A stretch of 64,000 bases of DNA from assembly GCA_030849465.1 (NCBI GenBank), contig JARVLF010000002.1, forward strand, positions 310,001 to 374,000, in the 5' to 3' direction. Shown piece after piece: positions 22,741 through 33,000 of this stretch. A program made the translations under genes and the position numbers. The notes beneath the pieces are model-generated. The model had not been told where the DNA came from. It ran no database searches and saw only the letters and a list, made by a program, of their open reading frames with translations. Numbering within the stretch: the first letter of the stretch is position 1; each line of letters begins with the position of its first letter. The stretch is from Moesziomyces globuligerus. Taxonomy: Eukaryota; Basidiomycota; Ustilaginomycetes; Ustilaginales; Ustilaginaceae.

Positions 22741-24814
22741 TCACACAGCGTCTGGGGAGGGTGAGCGACGAAAGGCCATGTCACCGAGTGCGCCAAATGA
22801 GAGCGATCGTTCGGCAAACCTGCCGGCCCCTCCTGGCGCCGACGCTGCTCCGTCCTGCGTCGGCGATTCCATCACCAGGCTTGGGAACACCAGCCTGGGC
22901 GTTTCCATCTGCGAATAGTGATGCGTGCCGACTGTGCGACTCGCAGGCTCCTTCTGAGGCGTCGACAGGACGAGCAGCCGCTTGCCCGTGCTGTGGCCCG
23001 AAGCAGCAAACGATCCGAGCGCCAGCGCCTTGGCTGGCTCGCGACCGCTGTTCGTGGGTATTTGAGACAGCGATGGGCTTCTCCCACTGCCCCCAAATGT
23101 GTTGCCCCTGCTCAGCAATGGCTCGCCGAGGCCGTTGCCAGGCGTGCTTGCCGTCTTTGCATCGACGCGCGTGCTGCTGCGCGAAAAGACGCCGCTGAGC
23201 GAGCGTTTCTCCTGCTGCAGGCCCGACGTGACGCTGACGCTGCGAGCCAATCGGCGGCCCATGTCCACCTCCCTTCCATGTCCCAGAGCGGCGGACCGTT
23301 TTGCGAGCGGATTCCGCTTCGACCTCCTACCCGCCAACTCCCTTTCCAGCACGTGCGACAGCCCACGCCCCGTCGGAGACCTCGGCATCCCGACCGGAGC
23401 TGCACATGTCGAGCTCGTCGCCGCGGCGCGCGTTGCTGGCGAGCCCGACGAGCCCGTGCGGCCCAGCCTGATCGTTCGCGCCGGCGTCCGCGCCTGCAGC
23501 GAGACGAAGCACTTGCTTCGGAACAGCGAGCACTGCCGCGGCAAACTCGCCTCAAAGTGCGGCTCCAGCACCGACGAGCAGAGCCACTGCGCATCGTCCA
23601 GCTCGTCCTCCTGCATTAGCTTGCGCGCCGAGGAGCCGAAGAGCATTCCCTTCGCCTTGGGTCGCGCTCCACCGAGCGAGTCGTTCTGGTTCGCCTCGAC
23701 GCTGACGTCCGATAGTAGATCCTCCAGCTCCGAGCCGATGCCCGCAGCCACCTGCCTGAGACACAGGATGTCGACCAGAGCTTCGAGCCGCTTGCTCAGA
23801 TGGTCCATCGCGAGCACCTCGGCTCCTTGCATCTCGAGCACCTCGGTTTCCGCCTTTTCCGCCTCGTCGTGCGACCAGTCGCCGGCAAGCCGTCGTCGTA
23901 CCGATTGGTTCCAGGCGAAAGCATCTTCCGAGCCCGCGTGCGGTTTCGTGCCTCGCCACCGCTTCGCCTTCTCAAGCTTTCGCGAGCGTTTCCGCGGAGG
24001 TTCCGTCCGATCGTCAATTGCTGCATCGGCAGCCGCACCTGTCGACGACGCAGAGGCGTTGACCGTGGACGGATGCCAGTCCATGCGTGACTTTGCCGCT
24101 TCCAGCGCCCTCGGTTCCTGCGAGACGATCTGGAGAAGGCTCATGGTCACGAGAATCTGCAGTTGAATCCTGGTGTAACAGTTTGTCAAGATGCGTCTTT
24201 ATCAGCCCAGCTCTATGCGTCAATGACCGCGGCGGACATGTCCCAACTTACTCTCTGCTTTCCATTGATGAAGTCCAGCGCTCGCGCAGCGAGTCCATGT
24301 CAGAGTCGGTGGCCTCCCCGGTCCGCAACCGTGGTGCCACTTGACGAACGGCGCGCCGGCTCAGCGCTACCTCGTACTTGGACAACCCGTCTAGCTCCGG
24401 AAGAGGAGCGCCATCTGTACTGGCTTCAGCCGCGCTGAAGAGGCGTTCGGAAACAGATCGATGGCGAGACGAGATGCTGGTTCTCGACTTGATGAGGTGG
24501 CAGAGTGCGAGCACAATGTCTTGCAGCTCGTTGGAGAGGTTCAGGCGGTCGATGCAGTGGAGAAAGTGGCTCAGGCCCGTATGGAACTCGCCCAGCCACA
24601 GGCACTCGGCATACAGGTCGACCAGCGAGCTGCGAACACCGTCTTCGAATCGGTCTTCCGAGGCGAATGCGTCGCGAGCTTGCGGTCCAAACCAGGAAGC
24701 GCCGTCCGGTTGGTCAAGGTAGCATGCATGCGCAACCGAGACCGGTTTCGAGTCTGCGCGCATTATTCGAGATGGGCCCGCCTCGCTTTCCGCAGCTTGG
24801 GCGCAGGTCGCCAT
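22741..24814 (-). CDS. SLD3: DNA replication initiation factor SLD3-like (Treslin-type)
   Basis: Predicted origin-firing factor that loads Cdc45 onto MCM and is activated by CDK. Two exons: 24814-24252 and 24169-22741, with an 82-bp intron (GTAAGT donor, CACCAG acceptor), giving 663 residues. Diagnostic features sit at the Cdc45-binding core: LRERW...SRE joined across the intron to IQLQILVTMSLLQIV (the family's RE-x-QLQI helix), then LEALVDILCLRQV and LDDAQWLCSSVLEPHFEASLP, which resemble the Sld3 core blocks. The C-terminus is basic and disordered with several S/T-P sites, including TPQK (full CDK consensus) and RSPSP at the very end. The start is uncertain: MATCAQAAESEAG (24814) is chosen; the frame is open to an ATG at 24946. 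The family call is by motif memory and deserves a profile search. Confidence 0.65.
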
Positions 24815-25228
24815 CGAGACCGTTCGGACCGTTGTGCCGTGGTGAACAAGAAGAATGTGGTAGTAGCAAGACGCAAGACATCCCTGACTTGCCATTCGAG
24901 CTCCTTCGTGTGCAGCCGCCCCGAAAAAGCACCGCAACCTCCACACGCCGACGCGCAGAACGCTGGTTTGGTCAAAAAGTCAGAGTCCACGACCGACGCG
25001 CGCCGCGTTTGAAACAAATCAATTCAAAGGGTCTGGACGGTGTTGCTCTCGACCAACACGCAGCTGGCTCGAGTTCCCGCAGCCTCCGGACATGCGTGGT
25101 CGACATCAGTGCTGGTGACGATCGTCTCAGAAGGGCACATTCATCGGCTAGACACAGTCTGGTTCATTGCGTCGTTTGCTCAGCAAAGCACGGCAAGTGC
25201 AAGCGCATTCGTGCGCTGGTATTTGCAA
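24815..25228. other. Intergenic between SLD3 and glucosidase II alpha
   Basis: Short spacer with the SLD3 5' region and the 3' end of the glucosidase gene. Nothing further recognised. Confidence 0.55.
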
Positions 25229-28200
25229 CTAGAACTCGAACTCGATCGTCCAGTCCGACACCAGGACGACCGAAGGGTCCTTGATGACCAGCTCGGACGC
25301 GGTGCTGGAGCCAAGCTTGAAAGCCGAACCTTTGCCTGACGCGCTCGCCCCGCTCTTCCACGTCCATTCGACGGGCGAACTCGCATCGTGCTGCTGAGCA
25401 CGCTTGCCGTTGATCCGGACCGCCTTCGGCTCACGCTCCAGGCCGAGGACGACGACCTTGGAAATTCGGACGTGCTCGATGGATCGTGCAAACGCGTTCG
25501 AGTCATTGTAGACCTGCAGCTGCTTGGTGTCGGCGACGATCAGCTCGTCGTCGCCCATCTGGACCGCAGCTTCGTCCGTGCTGCGCAGCGCGTGCTTTCC
25601 GGACGCTGCATCACGCGTCCATTCGAAGCGGCGCCAGACAAACTCGCCCTCTTCAAAGTCGTACGTCTGGCCATCGTCGAGGTACAGGCTTCCTTCGGCG
25701 AGCACGTTGGCAGATCCACTCTTTCCACTTCGCTCCTCTTTGTCCAGAGCCACGATGAGCGTGAAAGGATCGGTGCGCCCGAGCTCAGCCGCTCGTCGCG
25801 CACGCTCTCGCAGCGGCAAGATGGAGCCACCGCGATGCAGGACCGGCATCTGCTCCGTCAGAGGCGCAGCCACCGTCACGCTTCGACCTCGCTCGCTGCC
25901 CTGATACACCTCGTGCGTGAAGAAGTTGTAGTACGGTCGATCCTCCGCGAGATACACCGACACCGAGTCCACGTCCTTGTCGACCGCCGGACGCACCAGC
26001 AGACCCGAATCGCCGACGTAGTACTGCGTGTCGATGTCAAATCCTTCCGGATCGTTGGGGAACATCAAGTACTGCGGGCGAAGCACGGGCAAGCCCGTCA
26101 CAGCGTTGTCCTTGAAAGCCGTGTACCACATCGGCAGCATCTTGTATCGCAGCTTGATCAGGTCTCGAACCGCGCTGCGCAGAGGCTCCTCCAGCAGGTA
26201 TGGCTCACGTCGCTTGGTGTCGATGTGCGCGTGAGCTCGGAAGAAGGGCTCAAAGATACCGGCTTGGTACCAGCGCACCAGCATATCCGGCGACGGGTTG
26301 CCGAAGAAGCCGCCCACATCGGCGCCGCAGAAGCTCATGCCGCCGATGTTGTTGGCCAGAATCATGGGCACGCTAACGGCCAGATGTTCCCAAGTGCCGA
26401 GGTTGTCACCAGTCCAGATCGCTCCGTACTTCTGGGTGCCAACCCACCAAGCACGGGACAGCACGAAAGGCCTGCGTGGTTTGCCGCCTCCCGAGGACTT
26501 GGGAAGCGAGAGCTCCCGATCGCGCAAGCCACGCGCAGTCTGATTATGGAAGAGGATGCCGTTGATGTTGTGCAGGTCGCGGTGCTCCCAACCGCCGGCA
26601 TGGATGACATCCTTAGGCGACGTGACTTCGGGACCGTTGAAAATGGCAGGCTCGTTCATGTCGTTCCAGACAAACACGTTGCGTGCGTTGGCCCGGATCT
26701 TGCCCATCAACGCGCTGCCAGTCAGAGTGAACTGATCAGCCCACCACTTCCAGCTGGCAGGCTCAAACATGTCGAGCCAGCTTGCGCTGCCGCTCCAGCA
26801 CCAGCCTTCGTATTCGCCCTTGCCGTCCGAGTCCTTGACAAGCAGCTTCTTGTCCTGGGCCTCAGCGTAAAGCCAGTAGTCGCGTGTACGCTTGAGGTGA
26901 GGATCGATGATGATGACGAGCTTGCGCCCTTTGTCGTCGAGCGCTTTGACCATGCCCTCGGGGTCCTTGAAGGCCTTCTCATCCCAGACGCCGTACATGT
27001 GGTCTTTGCTATATTCGATGTCGAGCCACATGACGTCCATGGGAATGTCCTCGTCGTCGAACTTCTGGCTGACTTCCATCACGTCGGAATCCGTGAGGTA
27101 GTTCCAGCGGCACTGGTGGTAGCCGATGGCAAAGTACTGAGGCAGCACGGTGCGGCCCACCAGACGGGTGAAGTGGGCCATGTTGGTCTTGGCATCCGCC
27201 GATGTGAAGATGAAAAGATCCAAGATGCCCGATTCGGAGAAGAAGTGGGAGTACGAAGTGGTGCCGGCAGTCTTGCTTGAGGACTTGGACTTGTGAAGAT
27301 CGATCCAAGTCTCTGAACCGCTCAGCCAGAAGACGCTCACAGCGCGATCCTTGCTCTGAGCGTGCAGGACGGGAACGCTACCGTACAGGCTCATGGGCGA
27401 GTTGTGCTCGTACTCGAAGACGTCGGTGTTCATCAGACGATAAGGCTCGTCGAAGCGGTCCTTCTCGTCTTCTGCGGCGGAGCGACCGACGGGATTCCTT
27501 GTGGAGCGCAAGGAGAGGGGGGAAGCGTGCTCTGGGAGACCGAAGAGGTGCGAGTAGCCCGGGAAAGTCATGTCCAAGGCCAGTGCCTCGGGCCCCTTTG
27601 GCTTGCTATCGCGGCGGGAAGCCCAAGTCTCTTCCCACTCACCGTTGTCCTCCTGCTCAAAGCCAGCCCATTGCGAAAGCAGGGATTCGTTGTACTGGGC
27701 GGCGTACGGGGAGCTGAGGATTGACCGCTTGTTTCGCTGGAAGACGAGCTGATGCGCCTCCTGTTCTTCCTGCTTGACGGTGGGGAACGGCTCCGGCTTC
27801 TTGCGAAAGTGCTCGAGATGCAAGAGACCGCGATCGTTGAGAACGACCTGAACCTCGTTCTCGCGCAGAATCTCGATCTTGAGAGGAGACGATTGCAGCC
27901 TCAGCGTGCGCGAGAGCTGCGGCCCGAAATGAACGTCGAAGCCGCCTTGGCGCACGTCGATGCGCGTATCGGCAGGTGCCGAGGCCAAGTCGGGAAGCTG
28001 CTCGATGGCCCACATGGAAGCTTCGTTGTAGCGCTTCCAGCCTCCATAGCGGTTTCCGACCTGATCTGCGCGAACGCGAGCGGTGCCATCCTTGAAGAAG
28101 GTCAAGGCAAGCTCAAACTCGATGTCGGGATGGAGCGCCGAGGACAAAGGGAGGTTGATGCTGGCGTTGCGGTGAACAAAGGCGGGTGCTTGCGAGGGAA

Positions 28201-28402
28201 CGGAATATGGGGATGCGAAGGACTCCTTGTTCTCGTTCTGCCACTTGTCGACGTAGTCGGATTGTCGGCGGATCCTGCGACAGAAGGAGGAGTCGCGGCA
28301 CTTCTTGAAGTCATGCTCTCGCACCGACGCGGCTGGGTCGACCAAGAGCAAGACCGCGACCAGGACAAAAGTCCACAACAGGGCGGACGACGAGCGATGC
28401 AT
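25229..28402 (-). CDS. ROT2: ER glucosidase II, catalytic alpha subunit (GH31)
   Basis: A 1057-residue ER-lumenal glycoside hydrolase of family GH31 that removes the two inner alpha-1,3-glucoses from N-glycans in the calnexin quality-control cycle. The N-terminal signal peptide (hydrophobic LLWTFVLVAVLLLVDPAAS) is followed by the conserved VREHDFKKCRDSSFCRR. The catalytic nucleophile motif WNDMNEPAIF is at about residue 580. Other family blocks include GYHQCRWNY, DIEYSKDH, SRAWWVGTQKYGAIWTGDN, GFFGNPSPDMLVRWYQ and FFRAHAHIDTKRREPYL. It lies head to head with DPH5 across 446 bp. The Ustilago maydis orthologue is known as gas1 and is needed for plant infection; that is established for that species and inferred here. 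Start 28402, no intron. Confidence 0.95.
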   Translation of the reverse strand: MHRSSSALLWTFVLVAVLLLVDPAASVREHDFKKCRDSSFCRRIRRQSDYVDKWQNENKESFASPYSVPSQAPAFVHRNASINLPLSSALHPDIEFELALTFFKDGTARVRADQVGNRYGGWKRYNEASMWAIEQLPDLASAPADTRIDVRQGGFDVHFGPQLSRTLRLQSSPLKIEILRENEVQVVLNDRGLLHLEHFRKKPEPFPTVKQEEQEAHQLVFQRNKRSILSSPYAAQYNESLLSQWAGFEQEDNGEWEETWASRRDSKPKGPEALALDMTFPGYSHLFGLPEHASPLSLRSTRNPVGRSAAEDEKDRFDEPYRLMNTDVFEYEHNSPMSLYGSVPVLHAQSKDRAVSVFWLSGSETWIDLHKSKSSSKTAGTTSYSHFFSESGILDLFIFTSADAKTNMAHFTRLVGRTVLPQYFAIGYHQCRWNYLTDSDVMEVSQKFDDEDIPMDVMWLDIEYSKDHMYGVWDEKAFKDPEGMVKALDDKGRKLVIIIDPHLKRTRDYWLYAEAQDKKLLVKDSDGKGEYEGWCWSGSASWLDMFEPASWKWWADQFTLTGSALMGKIRANARNVFVWNDMNEPAIFNGPEVTSPKDVIHAGGWEHRDLHNINGILFHNQTARGLRDRELSLPKSSGGGKPRRPFVLSRAWWVGTQKYGAIWTGDNLGTWEHLAVSVPMILANNIGGMSFCGADVGGFFGNPSPDMLVRWYQAGIFEPFFRAHAHIDTKRREPYLLEEPLRSAVRDLIKLRYKMLPMWYTAFKDNAVTGLPVLRPQYLMFPNDPEGFDIDTQYYVGDSGLLVRPAVDKDVDSVSVYLAEDRPYYNFFTHEVYQGSERGRSVTVAAPLTEQMPVLHRGGSILPLRERARRAAELGRTDPFTLIVALDKEERSGKSGSANVLAEGSLYLDDGQTYDFEEGEFVWRRFEWTRDAASGKHALRSTDEAAVQMGDDELIVADTKQLQVYNDSNAFARSIEHVRISKVVVLGLEREPKAVRINGKRAQQHDASSPVEWTWKSGASASGKGSAFKLGSSTASELVIKDPSVVLVSDWTIEFEF

Positions 28403-28848
28403 GACGGGCTGTGGTCTTGCAGCCTTCCCAGCTAAAGCGCTTGGCCCACGCTTGAGTTCAAGGGCAGCTGTTGGGGTGATGGGAGTGGGTGATACAGAAA
28501 CACCCTATGGCAGTCTTTGCCAACCCAACGCAGCTGGGAGCTGGGGCCCGTGCCTCGCATACCGGAGCTTCCTCGGAGCTTCTGATTCAACTCTCGCACG
28601 ACATGGCCGATGCCTCGTCTCGGTCTCGGTCTCGGTCTCGGTTTTTCGATTTTGGCCGACAGCGTTAAATTTATTTTGTGAGTGTCCGACTGGAAGAAAA
28701 GAAAAAGAAGACTGCCTGCCTCCACCCAACACCAAGCCAGGTGCGGCTGCATATTTGCAAGCCGCTGCCTGACCATCGTCATCTTGATCTTGCTCACCAC
28801 TTGTCATCCTCGTCTCGCTTCTCCTTCTGGCTTCGATTCGCGCACAAC
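28403..28848. promoter_or_regulatory. Bidirectional promoter region, glucosidase II alpha / DPH5
   Basis: The 446 bp between two divergent start codons must hold both promoters. A 6-bp tandem repeat TCTCGG (four units, 28618-28641) sits near the middle, followed by an AT-rich patch (TTAAATTTATTTTG, 28664-28677). No specific factor site is claimed. Confidence 0.6.
28618..28641. repeat. TCTCGG hexanucleotide repeat
   Basis: Four perfect copies in the divergent promoter. Confidence 0.9.
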
Positions 28849-29844
28849 ATGGTCCTCTACGTCATCGGCCTCGGCCTCGCCGACGAGAACGACATCACCC
28901 TCAAAGGCTTCGAGGCAGTCAAGTCATCCGAGCGCATCTACTTGGAGAGCTACACCAGCATCCTCATGGTCCCTGGCTTCAAGCAACGCCTCGAGAAGCT
29001 CTACCAGAAGCCCGTCATCCTTGCACACCGTGAGACAGTAGAGCTTGAAGCAGAATCAATACTCGAGGGTGCAGCCACCGCCAACATCGCCTTCCTCGTC
29101 GTCGGTGACCCGCTATCAGCAACCACGCACACCGACCTCATCTTGAGGGCAAAGCAGTCCTCGCCTCCCATCCCCGTAAAAATCATCCACAATGCCAGCA
29201 TCATGACCGCCATCGGCTCCAGTGGTCTCGCTGGCTACAACTTCGGTCAAACCGTCAGCGTCCCCTTCTGGACCGAGGACTGGAAGCCAGACAGTTGGCT
29301 CGAGCGCATCGGTGAAAATCTCCAGATCGGCCTGCACACCCTTGCTCTTTCCGACATCAAGGTGCGAGAGCAGAGTGCAGAGGACATGAGCAGAGGCATC
29401 CTCAGATACCAAGACCCCCGCTACATGCTCATCCCCCAGCTCATCCAACAAGTCTTGTCGGCGGCCAAGTCACACAGCGCCGACTACCTCCACCCAGACC
29501 GCACCCTCGCCATCGCCCTTTGCAGGATGGGATCCGAGCACGAGCGCATCGTCTCCGGCACGTTGCAAGAGCTCTTGGACATGTCCAATCCTACCGCAGA
29601 GGAAGCTCAGGCCGAGGAAGCAGAGGACGATGCCGACGAACTCGCCAGTGAAGCCGATCTCGACAAACGCCGTGCTGCCCGAGCTGAAGCACGAGCCAAG
29701 AAGGCTTTCGGAGAGCCACTCCACAGTCTCGTAATCGTCGGCAAACGTCTGCATCCCTTGGAACGCGATTATGCTGCCAGCTATGCTTGCCCCGGAAGCA
29801 CATTCATTCAGGTTGCCCAGGATGTCTATGGGTGCAAGGAGTAG
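28849..29844 (+). CDS. DPH5: Diphthine methyl ester synthase
   Basis: SAM-dependent methyltransferase of the tetrapyrrole-methylase fold, cytosolic. It methylates the modified histidine of elongation factor 2 during diphthamide synthesis. It has 331 residues from ATG 28849 (MVLYVIGLGLADENDITLKG), the exact start of the conserved family; the open frame upstream has no homology. Family blocks visible: YLESYTSIL, VGDPLSATTHTDL, IHNASIMTAIGSSGLAGYNFGQTVSVPFW, and near the C-terminus HSLVIVGKRLHPLERDY. An acidic/alanine-rich insert (about 246-285, EEAEDDADELASEADLDK) sits before the last strand and makes it a little longer than yeast Dph5. No intron. Confidence 0.96.
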   Translation: MVLYVIGLGLADENDITLKGFEAVKSSERIYLESYTSILMVPGFKQRLEKLYQKPVILAHRETVELEAESILEGAATANIAFLVVGDPLSATTHTDLILRAKQSSPPIPVKIIHNASIMTAIGSSGLAGYNFGQTVSVPFWTEDWKPDSWLERIGENLQIGLHTLALSDIKVREQSAEDMSRGILRYQDPRYMLIPQLIQQVLSAAKSHSADYLHPDRTLAIALCRMGSEHERIVSGTLQELLDMSNPTAEEAQAEEAEDDADELASEADLDKRRAARAEARAKKAFGEPLHSLVIVGKRLHPLERDYAASYACPGSTFIQVAQDVYGCKE

Positions 29845-30089
29845 ACTCGCGAGAATTAGCCTCACCCCGCCGCGGGCTCATCGTTGTCAATCAATCTTTC
29901 GACCACTTGTCTTCGTGGTCATTCATGATCCAAGCTCGAAAAGTCCATTCCGCACTGGACGGCATTGAGCACCACACGCCTCGGCCTTGGTCGCGCGCAT
30001 CTCGCGCGAGTCCCTCACTCCACGATCACACGCACGCGGATCTGCAGGCAATGCCAGGAAGGAAGTCGCAATGTACGCTGTGCGCTAAG
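29845..30089. other. Spacer between convergent DPH5 and SUN genes
   Basis: Shared 3' region of 245 bp. No gene, no clear motif. Confidence 0.6.
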
Positions 30090-33000
30090 TTAAGCGGTGT
30101 TGACGCCGCGAATCGTGTCAGGTGTGCCGCTTCGCCGGTCATTGGGCGAGTTGAGCCCCGCTTCGTCAGTTTGACGTGCTCCGAAAAGCCTTGCGAGGCC
30201 GGGTCGGTGGGTCTTGTGGGTTTGGCTCTGCGCCGATGACGGGCGTGGACTGGAGCGACGCTCAAGCGATTCTGATTTACCTCCTCCTTTGGCGTTGTTG
30301 CCAGATTTGCCGTCAAGGGTGCCTTGTCTGGCCCTCCGAAGACTTGCACCATTACCTGTCCGTCGCGGCAGGACTCGGTGCCACGCTCCCCCTTCGGACT
30401 CTGAATCTGAACTGAACCCGCGGCTGTTGGACCAGGCGGCCGAGAATGCTTGTTCCGAGGCCGTGGAAGGCCGCATCCGTGGATGCGCGGAGAGAAGCTG
30501 GCCGCTTTCAGAAGCTGTCCTCGGGTCACTGGAGGCGTCGTTGGCCGGCAGAGTGCGTGCGGCCGGCAGAGTGCGTGCAAGACCGGGCAAAACGGGCGTT
30601 GAGCGCTCTCCTTCGATGTGAGAATCACTGAGGCGAATCTGCCCGCCGAAATGCATCGCGGGTGTCGTACTGAGGTCAACAGTCCTTGGCACCTGGCAAT
30701 CTCTCAAATCCTCTTCCGAGAGGCAGGCTGCATTTTCCGATGCCTCTTCGTTCTCGGACCTTTCCGTCCAGTCCGAGGACATGCCAGCCAGGTCATCCAG
30801 ACCGGCGCCGCCAGCTCTTCGGTCTCGCGTTGGTGTCGTGTGGTCGCGAGCATGACGATGATCTGTGTCTCGATTTTGCACCGAGATGATCTTCTGAGAC
30901 CGTAAAGCCCGATGCGCGTCACCAAGAGGCCGCCGCCTCTGCCACATCTGAGCCTCCATTGGGCCCGCGTCATCGATCCGGGCATGTCGCGGCACGGATC
31001 TAGGCAGGGGCGCCTTCGGCCCGCGTCGACGGTCTGTTCTGCGATCGAGAGCGTCAAGCGCTCCCAAGAGCAGGATCAGGCGGCGTTTCGTTCCAGGATG
31101 TGACAGCAGCCCCAGTAGGGATTCTCCCTGCGATCTGGCCCTGTGCGCAGTAGCTTGTACCTGATGCGCACTTTTCGGACCCGATGAGGGCACTTTCTTT
31201 GCATATGCACCATCCAGCGACCCTTGAGTCGGCATGCTGGGACGAATTCCAGCCAGTGTCGACCCGTCCGCGTCTTGTTTGACTCGCATCGCGCCGAGAG
31301 AGCGACCGACACCCAGTTCGGGCCTCGCAGGGCTGCGATTCGATTGAAGCTTTTCCGGCAAGGGGGAAGCGTGCGGATGTGGCAGCCTGGTATCCATGCT
31401 CCTCTCGCTTCGGGGCGTCATCCTTTTCGGAGAGCCAGGCAGTATACCTTGCAGTTCGCCCCTGCCCTCCCTCCTCTTAGAGGTGCGCCCAATTTTTGCA
31501 AGTCCTGAGTGCAGAAGCGGAACAGCTCTAGAGCCTCTTGTCAGGCCTACGAAGACGAAGACGACAAGAAGCATAATAAGCTGAGCGATGGACAATCGCT
31601 TCTCCAGTAGCACCTCCTCGGCCAAGATATGAACCTCGCGGAGGAGCGCTCGGCGTTCGGAATCGGCCTGCTGACGATGCACATCGAACTCGAAGATTGC
31701 ACGCTGAAGATCGACGTGCTGCCTTCTCTTGAGACCCTCGATCTGCTGCCAGTTACTGCTGTTGAGCGCGCGAAGCATTTCGGACATGCGAAGCTCCTGA
31801 CGCTTTTCCATCCGAGCGAAGACTTCGCGCAGCATCTGTCCGCTATGCTCGATATAGCTATGGCTCAGCGTGGCATTGGCCTCGAGCGCATTGAGTCTTC
31901 TGTGAATCGCTCGATAGACGGACTCGCTCCCAGGACTCGTTTGCGGTGGGCCGCCAGCGCGCGGAGCAGATGCCCGCCGAACTCGTTCGTGCTCCCCATC
32001 TGCATCCGTACCGGGTGCGCCTGAAGGTGGAATTGTGGGGGCTGAGACCGAAGACCCACCAGGTTTTGCGGCTTGGCCGCTAGGAGAGGCCAATCCTTCG
32101 CTGACTTTCGGACGAATTGCTGTGAGGGCGCGGAAGGGGTCCATTTCGCGCAGCGGCCTTAAGCATTTGTCACCGGCAATTCGCGCGGGATCCTCTTCGA
32201 GTGCACATCGTCCATGAATCTGGGAATCGACTGATTCAACTAAATCAGAAGAAGGAGCAGGAGGCGCAGAAGAGCTGGCTTTGCCGGAATGCGATTCTGG
32301 CCCTTCTTGCGATGGCGGGGTTTGGGCTGCTTGAGTTTCGCGCTCTTGCGCACCCCCATCATATACGTCTGCATCGCCAGGAAGGTGCGCAAAGCTCTGG
32401 TTCTGGAGTTTACGCTGGAAGGCTTGCTCGTGCTTGCGCCATACGTCCTCGTCCTTGGTGGTCAAGTTGACGGCGTCGATACTTAAGGTCTCGCGAGATA
32501 AAGGCTCTTCCGGGACGACTGCAGCCTCGACAGCGTCCTCGACGAAAGATTGCTCGCCTTCACCGACGCCCGGGATCGAGTCGAGCTCGCTAGGATGCTC
32601 CTCGAATTCTCGTTTGTACTCCTCCATCTCGGTGATGCCGTAGACTCGAAGCAGGCTGACTGGGCAGTAGTATTCGCTTCCGAAATGTTCGAGAAAGTCG
32701 ATGCGAACGTAGCGGAAGAAAGCCTCCGACCGCGGCGCTGACTGTATCCGGAAGACTTGCTGCCCGCGAACGTTGCGCGCTCGGAAAACGCCGAGCTGCG
32801 TCCAGTCGGATGCTCGACCTGTCAGCTGACGGGCCGCCGTGACGGTGAATTTTTTGAACATGTTGCTGAAGAACTCGTAGTTTGCAAGCACGAGGGTGTC
32901 GATCTTGATCTCCTCGCAGAGTTCGACGATGACAAACTGTGTACCACCCTTGCTCTTGCCGTTCCTGTGCGGGCAGGGCGACAACATGTATCGGTCCTTC

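Noticed and set aside
25388..27280. 630-codon plus-strand frame over glucosidase II
   Set aside because: Antisense shadow of a conserved GH31 gene.
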